NCBI GenBank assembly: GCA_024138015.1
Contig: JAMXBB010000006.1
Span: forward strand, 70,197,033 to 70,261,032
Direction: 5' to 3'
Origin: Lumnitzera littorea
Lineage: Eukaryota; Streptophyta; Magnoliopsida; Myrtales; Combretaceae
Length of the DNA: 64,000 nt
Positions 10,789 through 20,811 of the stretch are shown piece by piece; position 1 is the first letter of the stretch; each line of letters starts with the position of its first letter. Below the pieces are notes generated by a model. It was not told the DNA's origin and made no database searches. It saw only the letters and a list, made by a program, of their open reading frames with translations. The position numbers and the translations under genes were made by a program.

Positions 10789-12129
10789 ATGGCCATTACT
10801 TAAGGAAATGACGGAGACCCTGAGATCAATGATCCCTTCGAGCTGAGGTTCCGTTCCATAGAAAGGGTTATGGAAAAGATGGCAGAACAAATGAGCTTCC
10901 TAGCAGATAGCATTGCTTTACTGAGAGCTATAGCACCGGCTAATGAAGAAAGCTCCAAGACCTATTATGGAAAGAATAAATAAGCTCCCAAAACAGAGCA
11001 CGAATATCAAAAGGACCCATTCGAATTAGAAGGAGTTTACCTAAAAGACAACTCGACCTTTGAACCTGATACGCATGTAGCCCTAAAACTTGTTGACCAA
11101 GGGCTTAATATGGACAGCTTGAAAGAATTGGAAAAGAAATTGACACAATAGATAACTAAGAAGATGAAGGTACTTGTAGGGTATGATGGATTTGAACAGG
11201 CAGGGATCACTGAGTTTTTCGTGTATGACATAGGATCATACCCTGAGAAGTTTAAGGCACCAGAATTTGAAAAGTATAATGGGATGGGTTGCCCCAAGCT
11301 CCACACCAGGTTGTATGTCAGGAAGATAGGTAAATACGTTCAGTATGATCCACTCATGGTATAGACATTCCAAGATAGTTTGACTGGACTGGCCTTGACT
11401 TGGTATGCCCAACTTGATTTGAATCAGATAAATACATAGGAGAAACTTGCTAGAGCATTTTATGAACAATATAAATTTAACATGGAAGTAGCCCCAACTA
11501 TGATGGACCTAGTTGCCTTACAGAAGAAGAATAACAAATCGTTTAAAGAATACTCTCAAAGATGGAGGTCTTTAGCTGCAAGAATCTCTACTCTTACTAC
11601 CAAGAAGGAGCTCACATCAACTTTCATTAACACCTTGGAAAGGCCCTACTTCTCCCATCTCATTGGGTAAGCCTCGTCCAGTTTTGCTGAAGTAATAGCG
11701 GTAGGGTGCAGGATTGAAAGTGCCGTCTCTTCCGGTAAGCTGTAAGAGCTAGCAGATAGAAGACCACTAATGTCATCATCTGGTCCTAGACCAGCCGGTA
11801 GCAAGCCTATAGAATCTACGATTGGTATGGTAAATTCAAATGCCAGACCAAATGCTCAAGTTGCTTTTAAGACAAATCCTCCTTCCATTCAGCAACAATT
11901 CAGAGGTTAGCTTCAAACAAACAGGACTTATAGACAGTTTACCAAGATATCGGTCCCTTTAAGTCAAGTCTTCGAGAAGTTGCGAAAGGATAATTTGATA
12001 CGGTACGAACTACCTAGTGATCAATACTAACTGAGAATCTTTGACCCCATAGTAAAGTGTGAATACCACTGTGGACAAGTGGGGCATTCAACTGTTGCGT
12101 GCTGGAGACTGAGGAACAAGATTTAAGAC
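10789..12129 (+). pseudogene. gag: gag of Tat-1 (capsid and nucleocapsid), broken by stops
   Basis: Gag packages the element RNA into virus-like particles in the cytoplasm. I place the start at the ATG at 10789 (MAIT), in the frame that continues without shift through protease and pol. The capsid-like part runs about 11160-11690, with words such as FKAPEFEKYNGMGCPKLH, LTGLALTWYAQL and SFKEYSQRWRSLAARI, typical of the Retrotrans_gag fold. A zinc knuckle C-X3-C-X4-H-X4-C (CEYHCGQVGHSTVAC) sits at 12058-12102. About ten in-frame stops occur, mostly TAA or TAG at positions expected to be glutamine; for example NKI*DLI here reads NKIQDL in Tat-2. This points to C-to-T decay. It is not translatable. 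Confidence 0.85.
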
Positions 12130-13568
12130 TTGATAGATGAAGGGACAGTGAAGTTAGATTTTGTGGAAGCCCCTATTCCTAATGTTAACAATAATCCCTT
12201 ACCTAACCATAGGCCGATGATTGGTATGATTTTTGATGACTGTGTTATCAACGTCATTGATTCAGAAAAGAAGCCTAAGGTTTTTGAGTTCTATACTAGC
12301 AACCAGACTTTAGAAGTGAAGAGGTACACATTTCATGTACCATTGCTACCAGAAAATTACAAGGCTACCCCATTTAACTATCACTTGGTAAATCAGGAAA
12401 AGCCAGGTCCTCTAGTAGGGGGCATTACTCGATCAGGAAATATTTATCACCCGAGAGAGGAACATGGGAGGAAGGTCATACTAAGAGAATCAAACGATAA
12501 GACAGTGGCCGAACGCGTTGAAGGGCTATCAGCCTTTACCAAAATGATCAAGTCGAGTGAGTATAAGATCATGGATCAACTTAGTAAGACTCCTGCACAA
12601 ATATCGTTGATGAGCTTATTAATTACATCTGAACCACACAGGGAGGCTTTGTTTCGTACTTTAAATGAGGTGAAGGTCTCTCATGAAATTCCAATTGAGA
12701 AGATGGGACTGGTTACTAATTCTATCCTTGCAATGGATCAGATTTCTTTTTCAGCTGCAGAATTAGGTGAAGAAGGGAACAAACATATAAAGCCACTCTC
12801 TATCATGGTAAGGAGTAACGACATAATCATCACCAGGGTGCTCATTGACAACGGATCATCGCTGAACATCTGCCCACTTGCTACCTTGGATTTGCTGGGC
12901 ATCGATACGTCTACAATCAAGCCTTCTTCCACAACAGTTAGGGCCTTTGATGGTTCTAGAAGAGAGATTATAGGGGAGATTGATTTATCCATGAGTATTG
13001 GCCTTCAGCACTTTACTATTCGATTCTAAGTCATGGACATTCCAAGATCTTTCAATATACTCTTGGGAAGACCTTGGATTCATGCAGCAAGGGCCATACC
13101 TTCGAGCTTGCACCAAAAGTTGAAGTTTATCTCAAATGGCTAGGTGATTAAAATTCTGGGAGATCAAGATTATGAAATCTACATGAAGATAGCTATACCC
13201 TACATAGGAAGTGAGGGACAAGAAGAGCTGAGTTTACAAATGTTTGAAGAAGTGAACATGATCACCAGTCCCGACAGAGAAGATGATAGAAGAATGGGAT
13301 TCAAGGAAGGCCAAATTGGTACTTACGGCCTTGGCTACAATCCTACCTTGGCAGAAGAATTCTAGAAGAAACAAGCAAGGGGCAAGAGAGGTAACAGATT
13401 ATACCATGCCTCGATGACCTTTCCATCGCTTACTGAGACATTCATACGGGAAGAGACTCAAGCTCGAGAATCTGGCAAAGAAGGATCAACAAGCTCGCCA
13501 CACAAGTTCCAGCATCATTTGAATAACTAGTTCTCCATCCCGGTGAATAGCAATAGGTCTTCCTTAAG
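12130..13568 (+). pseudogene. pro: Protease region of Tat-1 (aspartic protease), 3' end at the intron donor
   Basis: It is in frame with gag, the usual Tat arrangement. A 299-codon stretch is open at 12130-13029. The catalytic word VLIDNGSSLNICP (Asp codon at 12847-12849) is the D-(S/T/N)-G motif of retroviral-type pepsin-like proteases that cut the Gag-Pol polyprotein. LLGRPWIH near 13061-13084 is the second conserved strand of the fold. After a stop at 13030, a 73-codon stretch (13144-13365) covers the linker toward RT, including QIGTYGLGYNPTLAEEF. The region ends at a splice-donor-like AAG|GTAAAG at 13568/13569. Three or more stops remain. Confidence 0.85.
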
Positions 13569-13787
13569 GTAAAGGGGTGACCCATAGTTAGTATTTTTTG
13601 AATTTTTATTTTCAATAGTCATCGTTTCAAATGTATCGTTGAACCTTTCGTTCAAAATTAGTTAGGCCTTTATCTCATTTGAGACCCACTTCCATTCATT
13701 CAATGAAATCTTAGTTTGTTTCTTTCCTATGTTGCATTTTAGTTCTCTTTTGTTTACATACACTTTTCTTTATGCATTCTCATTTAG
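13569..13787 (+). other. Predicted intron between protease and RT of Tat-1 (219 nt)
   Basis: The donor is AAG|GTAAAG and the acceptor CTCATTTAG|A after a T-rich run. The interior is AT-rich with stops at once in frame (TAA at 13570-13572). Joining the exons keeps the frame (split codon AG|A). The same donor and a matching acceptor recur at the same place in Tat-2 (58658-58879). Ogre elements are known to carry a partly spliced intron here that controls Pol expression. Splicing itself cannot be shown from DNA. Confidence 0.7.
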
Positions 13788-14880
13788 ATCCAATGAAACA
13801 AGCGAAAATCAGGAATACCTCGTGCAAGTAGAAAATGAGAATATCGATATCGCTTTTGGCCTTATTGGGTTAGTCGTCGGGCGTAATGTCGATGACCACA
13901 GTAATATACAAGAGGAATGGCAAAAACATGAATTGGGTAGAATCATTATTGATGAACAGATTGAGACAATTAATGTGGAGAACGAAGAAAATCCTAAGAA
14001 TCTAAAAATTGGGGCAAGTTTAAAAGAGAAACAAAAAACAGAAATGATTATGTTATTAGCAGAATATCAAGACATGTTCGCTTGGTCGTATGAAGATATG
14101 CCTAAGTTGGACCAGTCAATTGTAGTCCACTGTTTACCTACACAAGAAGACGCCAAACCAAAAAAGCAAAAGTTAAGGAGATTTCAACCTGACGTCCTGT
14201 TGAAAATTAAAGAAGAAGTGAAGAAACTACTGGAAGTTGGATTCATTAAAGTGTCGGATTACCCGGAATGGGTAGCTAATATTGTTCCAGCAATGAAGAA
14301 GAATGGGAAAGTTAGAGTGTATGTAGACTTTCGAGATCTCAACCAGGCAACGCCTAAAGATAATTTTCCATTGCCTCACATTGATGTCTTAGTGGATAAC
14401 ACGATCAGAAATCATCTATTCTCTTTCATGGATGGATTTTCGGGATATAATCAGATCCGGATGTCCAAAGAAGATAAGACAAAGATGACTTTCATTACGG
14501 CTTGGGGAACATTTTGCTATAAGGTGATGCCGTTTGGGCTTAAGAATGCAGGCACAACATATCAGAGGGCCATGGTTGCAATTTTTCATGATATGATGCA
14601 TAAAGAAATAGAAGTATATGTTGATGATATGATTGCAAAATCCAAGGAAGAGGAAGATCACTTAGAAAACCTAAGGAAGCTGTTTGATAGACTGAGGAAA
14701 TACCACTTGAAGTTGAATCCGGAGAAATGTACCTTTGGCATGACGTTAGGAAAATTGTTGGGATTCATAGTTAACTAAAGAGGTATCGAAGTCAATCCTG
14801 ATAAAGCCAAAGCCATAATTGACATGCCTCCTCCACAAACACTCAAGGAAGTACGAGGATTGCTGGGGCATTTAAATTAC
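13788..14880 (+). pseudogene. pol: Reverse transcriptase part of Tat-1 pol
   Basis: The enzyme copies element RNA into cDNA. A variable N-terminal part (13788-14040) is followed by the fingers and palm: WVANIVPAMKKNGKVRVYVD, FRDLNQATPKDNFPLP, FMDGFSGYNQIRM and FCYKVMPFGLKNAGTTYQR. The active site YVDD is at 14617-14628 and is intact. Next comes LNPEKCTFG, then a TAA at 14776-14778 where the family reads into RGIEVNPDK; the frame continues afterwards through the connection (KEVRGLLGHLNYIA). The consensus first catalytic aspartate region (FMDGFSGY) is kept. This is the best preserved domain of the element but it is interrupted by at least two stops. Confidence 0.92.
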
Positions 14881-15390
14881 ATAGCTTGATTCATATCATA
14901 GTTAACAAACAAATGCCACCCTCTTTTTAAGCTATTAAAGAAGAGCGCGAAGATCAGCTGAAATAAGGAATGCGAAGAGGCTTTCACTAAAATCAAAGAA
15001 TACCTCATGAAACCTCCAGTGTTATTAGCTCTTAAACCTACAAAGCCGTTGTTTTTGTAATTGACCATAATGCCCAAATCCATGGGATTCGTGCTTAGCC
15101 AGAAGGATGAAGAAGGGAAAGAGTGAGTCGTTTACTATCTAAGCAAGAAGTTCACAGAAGGGGAGCAGAAATACTCAAAAGCCGAAAGAACTTGTTGTGC
15201 ATTAGGTTGGGTCATGCATTGGCTCAAACAATATACACTTTATTATCAAATTAAGTTGATAACACAACACGGTCCTTTAAAATACTTAGCTGAAAAACCA
15301 GCTCTCATTGGTAGAGTTTCAAAGTGGCAGATGTTGTTAACATAATTTGACATTAAGTATGTGAGTCAAAGTTGAGTCAAGGGGCAAGCT
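14881..15390 (+). pseudogene. pol: RNase H domain of Tat-1 pol
   Basis: It degrades the RNA strand during reverse transcription. In the pol frame I read VLSQKDEEGKE, VVYYLSKKFTEGEQKYSKAE and LKYLAEKPALIGRVSKWQML, the usual order of the Ty3/gypsy RNase H and its tether to the next domain. Stops occur near 15058, 15124, 15343 and 15373. It is followed directly by a second RNase H-like domain, as in Tat elements. Confidence 0.8.
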
Positions 15391-15900
15391 TTGGCAGATC
15401 AATTAGCGGAGAATCCTTCTGAGGATACCCCTCAAGAGGCATGGGTTAAGTTTCCTGATGAAAGTATCCTGGTAGCAGGAAATGATTTTGATTGTGAAGT
15501 AGTAAAAAAATCTTCAAGGTGGAAAATGTTCTTTGACGGAGCAGCTAATGTGTCCAGATGTAGAGTCGGGGCAATTCTAGTATCTCCTAAAGGTACACAA
15601 TTTCCAATGGCTGTGAGATTAGCTTTCCCATATACTAATAATATTGCAGAATACGAGGCGTGTATTTTGGGACTCAAAATTGCATTATTTAAGGAGATAC
15701 GGGAATTACAAGTATATGGAATTTCTTCGTTGATCATAGGCTAATCTTGGGGTGAGTATAAGACGAAAGACCCCATGTTAGTACCTTACTGCCAACACCT
15801 AACCGAGTTGATAACCAAGTTCGAAAAAATTACATTCGTGTACATACCAAGGGTTCAAAACCAATTCGTTGATGCTCTTGCAACTTTGGCATCAATGAAC
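15391..15900 (+). pseudogene. pol: Second, archaeal-type RNase H (aRNH) of Tat-1 pol
   Basis: A second RNase H copied into pol is a diagnostic trait of Tat elements. The sequence shows WKMFFDGAANVS (first Asp), GAILVSPKGTQFPMAVRL, NNIAEYEACILGLKIAL (catalytic Glu) and ELQVYGISSLIIG. In Tat-2 the last word is ELEVYGDSSLIIG, so the third catalytic aspartate has been lost in this copy (Asp to Ile, more than one base change). The end of the domain has VDALATLASM. One stop (15742-15744) interrupts it. Its neighbours are RNase H upstream and the integrase zinc domain downstream. Confidence 0.82.
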
Positions 15901-16089
15901 CATATATCGAGAGGAGTGGAGATTCAGCCACTTAAAATTGAAATTGAAGAAAAGCCTGCTTTTTGTTTGGTAATGGAAAGTTCATGTGATGAAAAGCCTT
16001 GGTATCGTGATATCAAAACGTTTCTACAACATGGTATGTACCCCAAAGGAGCAAAGAAGAAGGACAAAAAATTAATTAGAAGATTGGCG

Positions 16090-17258
16090 GCTTAATACTT
16101 GATAAGTGATTCTACATTGTACCAACGATCGTTTGACGGTACACTTTTACGTTGTATAAATGGGAAAGAGGCAAAGATGCTAATGAAAGAAGTGTATAGG
16201 GGAGTATGTGGCCCCCACATGAATGGTTACATGCTTGCCAAGAAAATCATGAGGATGAGATATTACTGGTTAATTGTAGAAGCAGATTGTATCGGACATG
16301 TTAGACGCTGCCATTTGTGCCAGATCTATGCGAACAAGATAAATGCTCCACCTCAAGAATTGCATACACTATCAGCACCATGGCCTTTTTCGATGTGGGG
16401 AATAGATATTATTGGCCCGATCACTCCAAAAGCATCTAACGGGCACCGATTTATATTGGTAGCTATTGATTATTTCACCAAGTAGGTTGAAGCCTCCTCC
16501 TAAGCTAGTGTAACAAAGGGAGTAGTGGTCAAGTTCATCAGGAGAGACATACTAGCTCAGTATGGTACGCTAAAGACAATTATTACCGACAATGGTACGA
16601 ACTTGAATAACAAATTGATATCAGAGTTATGCCGACACTTCAGGATCATTCATAGAAATTCTACTCCTTATCAGCCCCAAATGAATGGAGCCGTGGAAGC
16701 GGCTAATAAGAACATCAAAAGAATTATTGAGAAGATGGCCATTACGTATCGAGATTGGTATGAGATGTTACCATTTGCACTCATGGCCTATCGACAGGGG
16801 TAACCCCCTACTTGTTGGTATACGGAATAGAGGTTGTACTACCAGTGAAGGTCGAGATACCATCTCTCAAAATATTGTCGGAAACTTAGTTAGATGAGGC
16901 TGATTAGATAAAGAAGCATGTTAAGCAGTTGAATCAAATTGATGAAAAGAGGTTGGCAGCTTTGTGCCGCAACATCTGCTATCAGCAACGAATGGCCAAG
17001 GCTTTCAACAAAAAAGTATGACCCCGAAGTTTTGAGTAAGGAGATATGGTCCTGAGGAAGACATTGCCTAACATAACTGATTCGAGAGGGACATTTGCTC
17101 CAAACTATAAAGGGCCTTACAATGTGAAGGAAGTATTGCCTAGGGGAGTTGTTATCTTGTCTCAAATGGATGGTTCGGACTTGAAGGACCCAGTAAATGC
17201 TATTACATTGAAGATGTACTATCCTAGAACATTAATAAAATTTTTGTTCAGATTATGA
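16090..17258 (+). pseudogene. pol: Integrase of Tat-1 pol
   Basis: It inserts the cDNA into host DNA. The N-terminal zinc domain has GPHMNGYMLAKK and CHLC; the first histidine of the HHCC set reads Tyr (KEVYRGV here, KEVHKRV in Tat-2). The core carries Asp in WGIDIIGP (16405), Asp in IITDNGTN (16588) and Glu in GAVEAANK (16696), a D-60-D-35-E spacing. Around 16800 a small deletion shifts the frame and removes about ten residues present in Tat-2. The C-terminal part then continues in another frame to NYKGPYNVKEVLPRG (GPY/F module) and ends at 17258. There are stops near 16483 and 16501. It cannot be functional. Confidence 0.9.
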
Positions 17259-18039
17259 AATGTAAACAATCTTTTCATTACTGTGGTCTCATTTTCATTT
17301 TCTACATGCAAAGTTGGTATTTCTAGTAGTCATCAGCATTGGATGATATCCTTAGCACCTTTCTCGTTCCATTAAAAGACCCCATTTCTTGCTCTATCCT
17401 TTATCTAAATAAACCTTACACACAAGAAGCACAAGAAGAAATAAACACTTAACTTGAAGCAATGACTATTGATAAAATTTTTTTTAATACTTTATTGTGG
17501 TTAACCCCCCAAGAAAGGGAGATTTGTTTCTTATTTTCCAAGATAAGGCCATGTTCAGAAAGAATAACGTATGGCACATAAGTAGAAACTTGCTTGAGAA
17601 TGTATGTTTACACGAAAAGCTGATGTTTAGACCGGAAATTCAACATAGGACATCTTCGTTCGAGAAATGAATATATTTTACATTCATTTTAGGTTTAAGT
17701 TGCTTTCATAGAAAAAAAGGGGGTTAGAAAGAGATGGAAGAAGAAAGAAGAAGAACAGCAAGAACAGGAAAAGGCAATGGTAAGGGTCATAATTGTTGGT
17801 TCTAATCGGACTGCTCAATAAGACATTGGACTACTTGGGAGCTATCATTGAAACCAGGTAAGTGGTTCTAAGCCTAATAAAACATTGCATTGGCAATTGG
17901 TTCCCCCCGAAAGATGACAGCCTGTTTTCCAAAAATAATTTCTTAGCAAGTTAGCTAGCTTGTAGAGCATGGCCCCAATCTAAAGTTCCTTAGACTCCTA
18001 GTCACCCAACTTATAGAATGTTGCCCAACTCATAATCTT
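17259..18039 (+). other. Non-coding spacer downstream of Tat-1 pol
   Basis: No open frame of note. It contains a purine-rich stretch (17720-17775). From about 17940 the sequence gradually takes on the words of the downstream tandem repeat (TTAGCTAGCTT, CCAATCTAAAG). Long untranslated 3' regions are usual in Tat elements. Confidence 0.7.
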
Positions 18040-20090
18040 TTAGGGATTTAGCAAGCTCGGGAAGCGCTATCCCAATTAAGTTTCTTTATCTTTAAGTCTT
18101 AGCTAGCTCAAAGGGCACTTTAACTACCTTGGTTAGTCAACTCATTAGGGTACGACCAAGTTTCTTTATCTTTAGGTCTTAGCCAGCTCAAAAGGCGCTT
18201 TAACCGCCTTGGTTAGTCAACTCATTAAGGCACGACCAAGTTTTCTTCATTCTTTAGGTCTTAGCCAGCTCAAAGGACGTTTTGACCGCCTTAGTTAGTC
18301 AGCTTATTAGGGCACGACCAAGTTTCCTTCATTCTTTAGGTCTTAGTCAGCTCAAAGAGCGCTTTGACCGCCTTGGTTAATCAGCTCATTAGGGCATGAC
18401 CAAGTTTCCTCATTTTTAGGTCTTAGCCAACTTAAAGGGCACTTTGATCGCCTTGGTTAGTCAGCTCATTAGGGTACGACCAAGTTTCCTTATCTTTAGG
18501 TCTTAGCCAACTCAAAGAGCACTTTGACCGCCTTGGTTAGTCAGCCCATTAGGGTACAACCAAGTTTCCTCATTTTTAGGTCTTAGCCAACTTAAAGGAC
18601 GCTTTGACCGCCTTAGTTAGTCAGCTTATTAGGGTACGACTAAGTTTCCTTATCTTTAGGTCTTAACCAACTCAAAGAGCGCTTTGACCGCCTTGGTTAG
18701 TCAGCTCATCAAGGTACGACCAAGTTTTCTTATCTTTATGTTTTAGCTAGTTGTAGGAGCGCTTACCTAATTCATCTATCTTTTGGTCTTAGCCAGCTCA
18801 AAGGGCGCTTTAACCGCCTTAGTTAGTCAGCTCATTAGGGCACGACTAAGTTTCCTTCATTCTTTAGGTCTTAGCCAGCTCAAAAGGCGCTTTGGCTGCC
18901 TTAGTTAGTCAGCTCATCAGGATACGACTAAGTTTTCTTATCTTTAGGTTTTAGCCAGCTCAAGGAGCGCTTACCTAATTCATCTATCTTTTGGTCTTAG
19001 CCAGCTCAAAGGACACTTTGACCACCTTGGTTAGTCAGCTCATTGGGGCACAACCAAGTTTCCTTCATTCTTCATGTCTTAGCCAGCTCAAAGGGCGCTT
19101 TGACCGCCTTAGTTAGTCAGTGCATTAGGGCATGACTAAGTTTCCTCATTTTTAGGTCTTAGCCAACTTAAAGGGCGCTTTGACCGCCTTGGTTAGTCAA
19201 CTCATTAGGGTATGACTAAGTTTCCTTATCTTCAGGTCTTAGCCAGCTCAAAGGGCGCTTTGACCAGCTTGGTTATTCAGCTCATCAGGGCACGACCAAG
19301 TTTTCTTATCTTTAGGTTTTAGCCAGCTGTAGGAGCGCTTACCTAATTCATCTATCTTTTGGTCTTAGCCAGCTCAAAGGGCGCTTTAACCGCCTTGGTT
19401 AGTCAACTCAGTAGGGCACGACCAAGTTTCTTTGTTCTTTAGGTCTTAGCTAGCTCAAAGGGTGCTTTGACCGCCTTAGTTAGTCAGCTTATTAGGGCAC
19501 AACTAAGTTTCCTCATTTTTAGGTCTTAGCTAACTCAAAGGGCACTTTGACCGCCTTGGTTAGTCAGCTCATTAGGGCACGACCAAGTTTCTTTATCTTT
19601 AGGTCTTAGCTAGCTCAAAGGGTGCTTTGACCGCCTTGGTTAGTTAGCTCATTAGGGTACGACTAAGTTTTCCTTATTCTTTAGGTCTTAACCAGCTCAA
19701 GGAGCACTTTGACTGCCTTGGTTAGTCAGCTCATTAGGGTACGACCAAGTTTCTTCGTTCTTTAGGTCTTAGCCAGCTCAAAGGGCACTTTAACCACCTT
19801 GGTTAGTCAACTCATTAAGGGCACAACCAAGTTTCCTCATTTTTAAGTCTTAACCAGCTCAAGGTGCGCTTTGACCGCCTTGGCTAGTTAGCTCATTAGG
19901 GCACAACTAAGTTTCTTCAATCTTTAGGTCTTAGCTAACTCAAGGAGTGCTTTGACCACCTTGGTTAGTCATCTCATTAGGGCACGACCAAGTTTCCTCA
20001 TCTTTAGGTCTTAACTAGCTCAAGGAATGCTTTGACCACCTTGGTTAGTCAACCCATAGGAGGTAGGACCAAGTTCTCATTATTCTTTTT
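18040..20090 (+). repeat. Tandem array of about 81-bp units in the Tat-1 3' spacer
   Basis: About 26 unit starts are marked by GGTCTTAGCCAGCTCAAAG, at 18175, 18256, 18338, 18419, 18499 and so on to about 20007. Each unit continues with a GCGCTTTGACCGCC core, then TTGGTTAGTCAGCTC and a GCACGACCAAGTTT block. Three shortened units of about 47 bp carrying GCGCTTACCTAATTCATC start near 18735, 18946 and 19315. On the opposite strand the same family forms the array of Tat-2 (53600-54400). Tandem repeats in this part of Ogre/Tat elements are known to vary and to seed satellite DNA. Confidence 0.95.
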
Positions 20091-20249
20091 AAGGATTCTT
20101 ATCAACCCACAAGGGTACTACCCCTCGTTATTCTTCGTTTCAAACTAATCGTCATCAAGTGTCGTAACGTTCCTTAAGATAAAGTCGTCTTGAGGCAAAA
20201 ATGGTGTCTCTTTTGTCTTTGTGGCAAAGTTTTGCTCAAACTTCACTAC
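20091..20249 (+). other. Spacer between tandem array and PPT
   Basis: A short unique stretch (CTTATCAACCCACAAGGG and onwards) leading to TTTGTGGCAAAGTTTTGCTC and the PPT. The equivalent position in Tat-2 (minus strand, 53464-53600) has a similar TAGCAAAGTTTTACTC. Confidence 0.7.
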
Positions 20250-20262
20250 AAAGAGGAGCAGC
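20250..20262 (+). other. Polypurine tract of Tat-1
   Basis: AAAGAGGAGCAGC immediately precedes the 3' LTR start. It primes plus-strand DNA synthesis. The same word appears next to the 3' LTR of Tat-2 (AAAGAGGAGTAGT on the minus strand) and, weaker, of Tat-3. Confidence 0.85.
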
Positions 20263-20552
20263 TGTGAACATCTAATTTTTGCCCCTTAGTAATCCTAATT
20301 TTTTATTTTTTTTAGGGGTCCTAATTCAAAAATAAAAATAATAATAATAAATTAATTAATTAATAAAAGATAAAAATAATAAAAATTGACAAATGTTGAA
20401 AATAAAAAAAAATGAGAAAAAGAAAATTAAAAAGATTTTTTAGGAAGTAAATTATCTTAGAGTCAATCGTTTTAGTTTAGCTTAGTTCAAAAAGTAATCA
20501 TTTTAGAGAGTCACGTAGTTTAAGTACAATTTAATTGTATTAAATGTCAAGG

Positions 20553-20630
20553 TACAGGCCAACGGCCTAACGGATAAGTATTGATGTATCAGATTAGATT
20601 TAATTTGATGTTTTCGAGTCTCACCAAGTA
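20553..20630 (+). other. tRNA-like A-box/B-box block in the Tat-1 3' LTR
   Basis: CGGCCTAACGGATAAG (20563-20578) and GTTTTCGAGTCTC (20610-20622) are the counterparts of the A-box and B-box words at 2775 and 2828. The B-box core TTCGAGTC is closer to the Pol III consensus here than in the 5' LTR. Confidence 0.5.
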
Positions 20631-20801
20631 CTTATGTCTTTTATTTTTCTATATTTTACAAGAGTGAGAGAAATAAACGGGATTCATATCTAATTAAAAA
20701 CATTTGAATCTAATTTGATTTTATTAAATTGGATTTGAATTAATTTAGATCTAGTTTAATTACTATCAAATCGGATACAATTCGATACGATATGGTTTGG
20801 G

Positions 20802-20811
20802 TTTATAAAAA
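20802..20811 (+). promoter_or_regulatory. TATA-like box of the Tat-1 3' LTR
   Basis: TTTATAAAAA in the same context as 3027-3036 (GGTTTGGGTTTATAAAAACA). Conservation between LTRs suggests the element's Pol II core promoter. Confidence 0.55.

Noticed and set aside
12738..12992. 84-codon minus-strand frame
   Set aside because: Antisense of the protease region of Tat-1.
18040..20090. Regularly spaced repeats that could suggest a CRISPR array
   Set aside because: Units are contiguous and similar along their whole length with no unique spacers, and lie in a plant retroelement.
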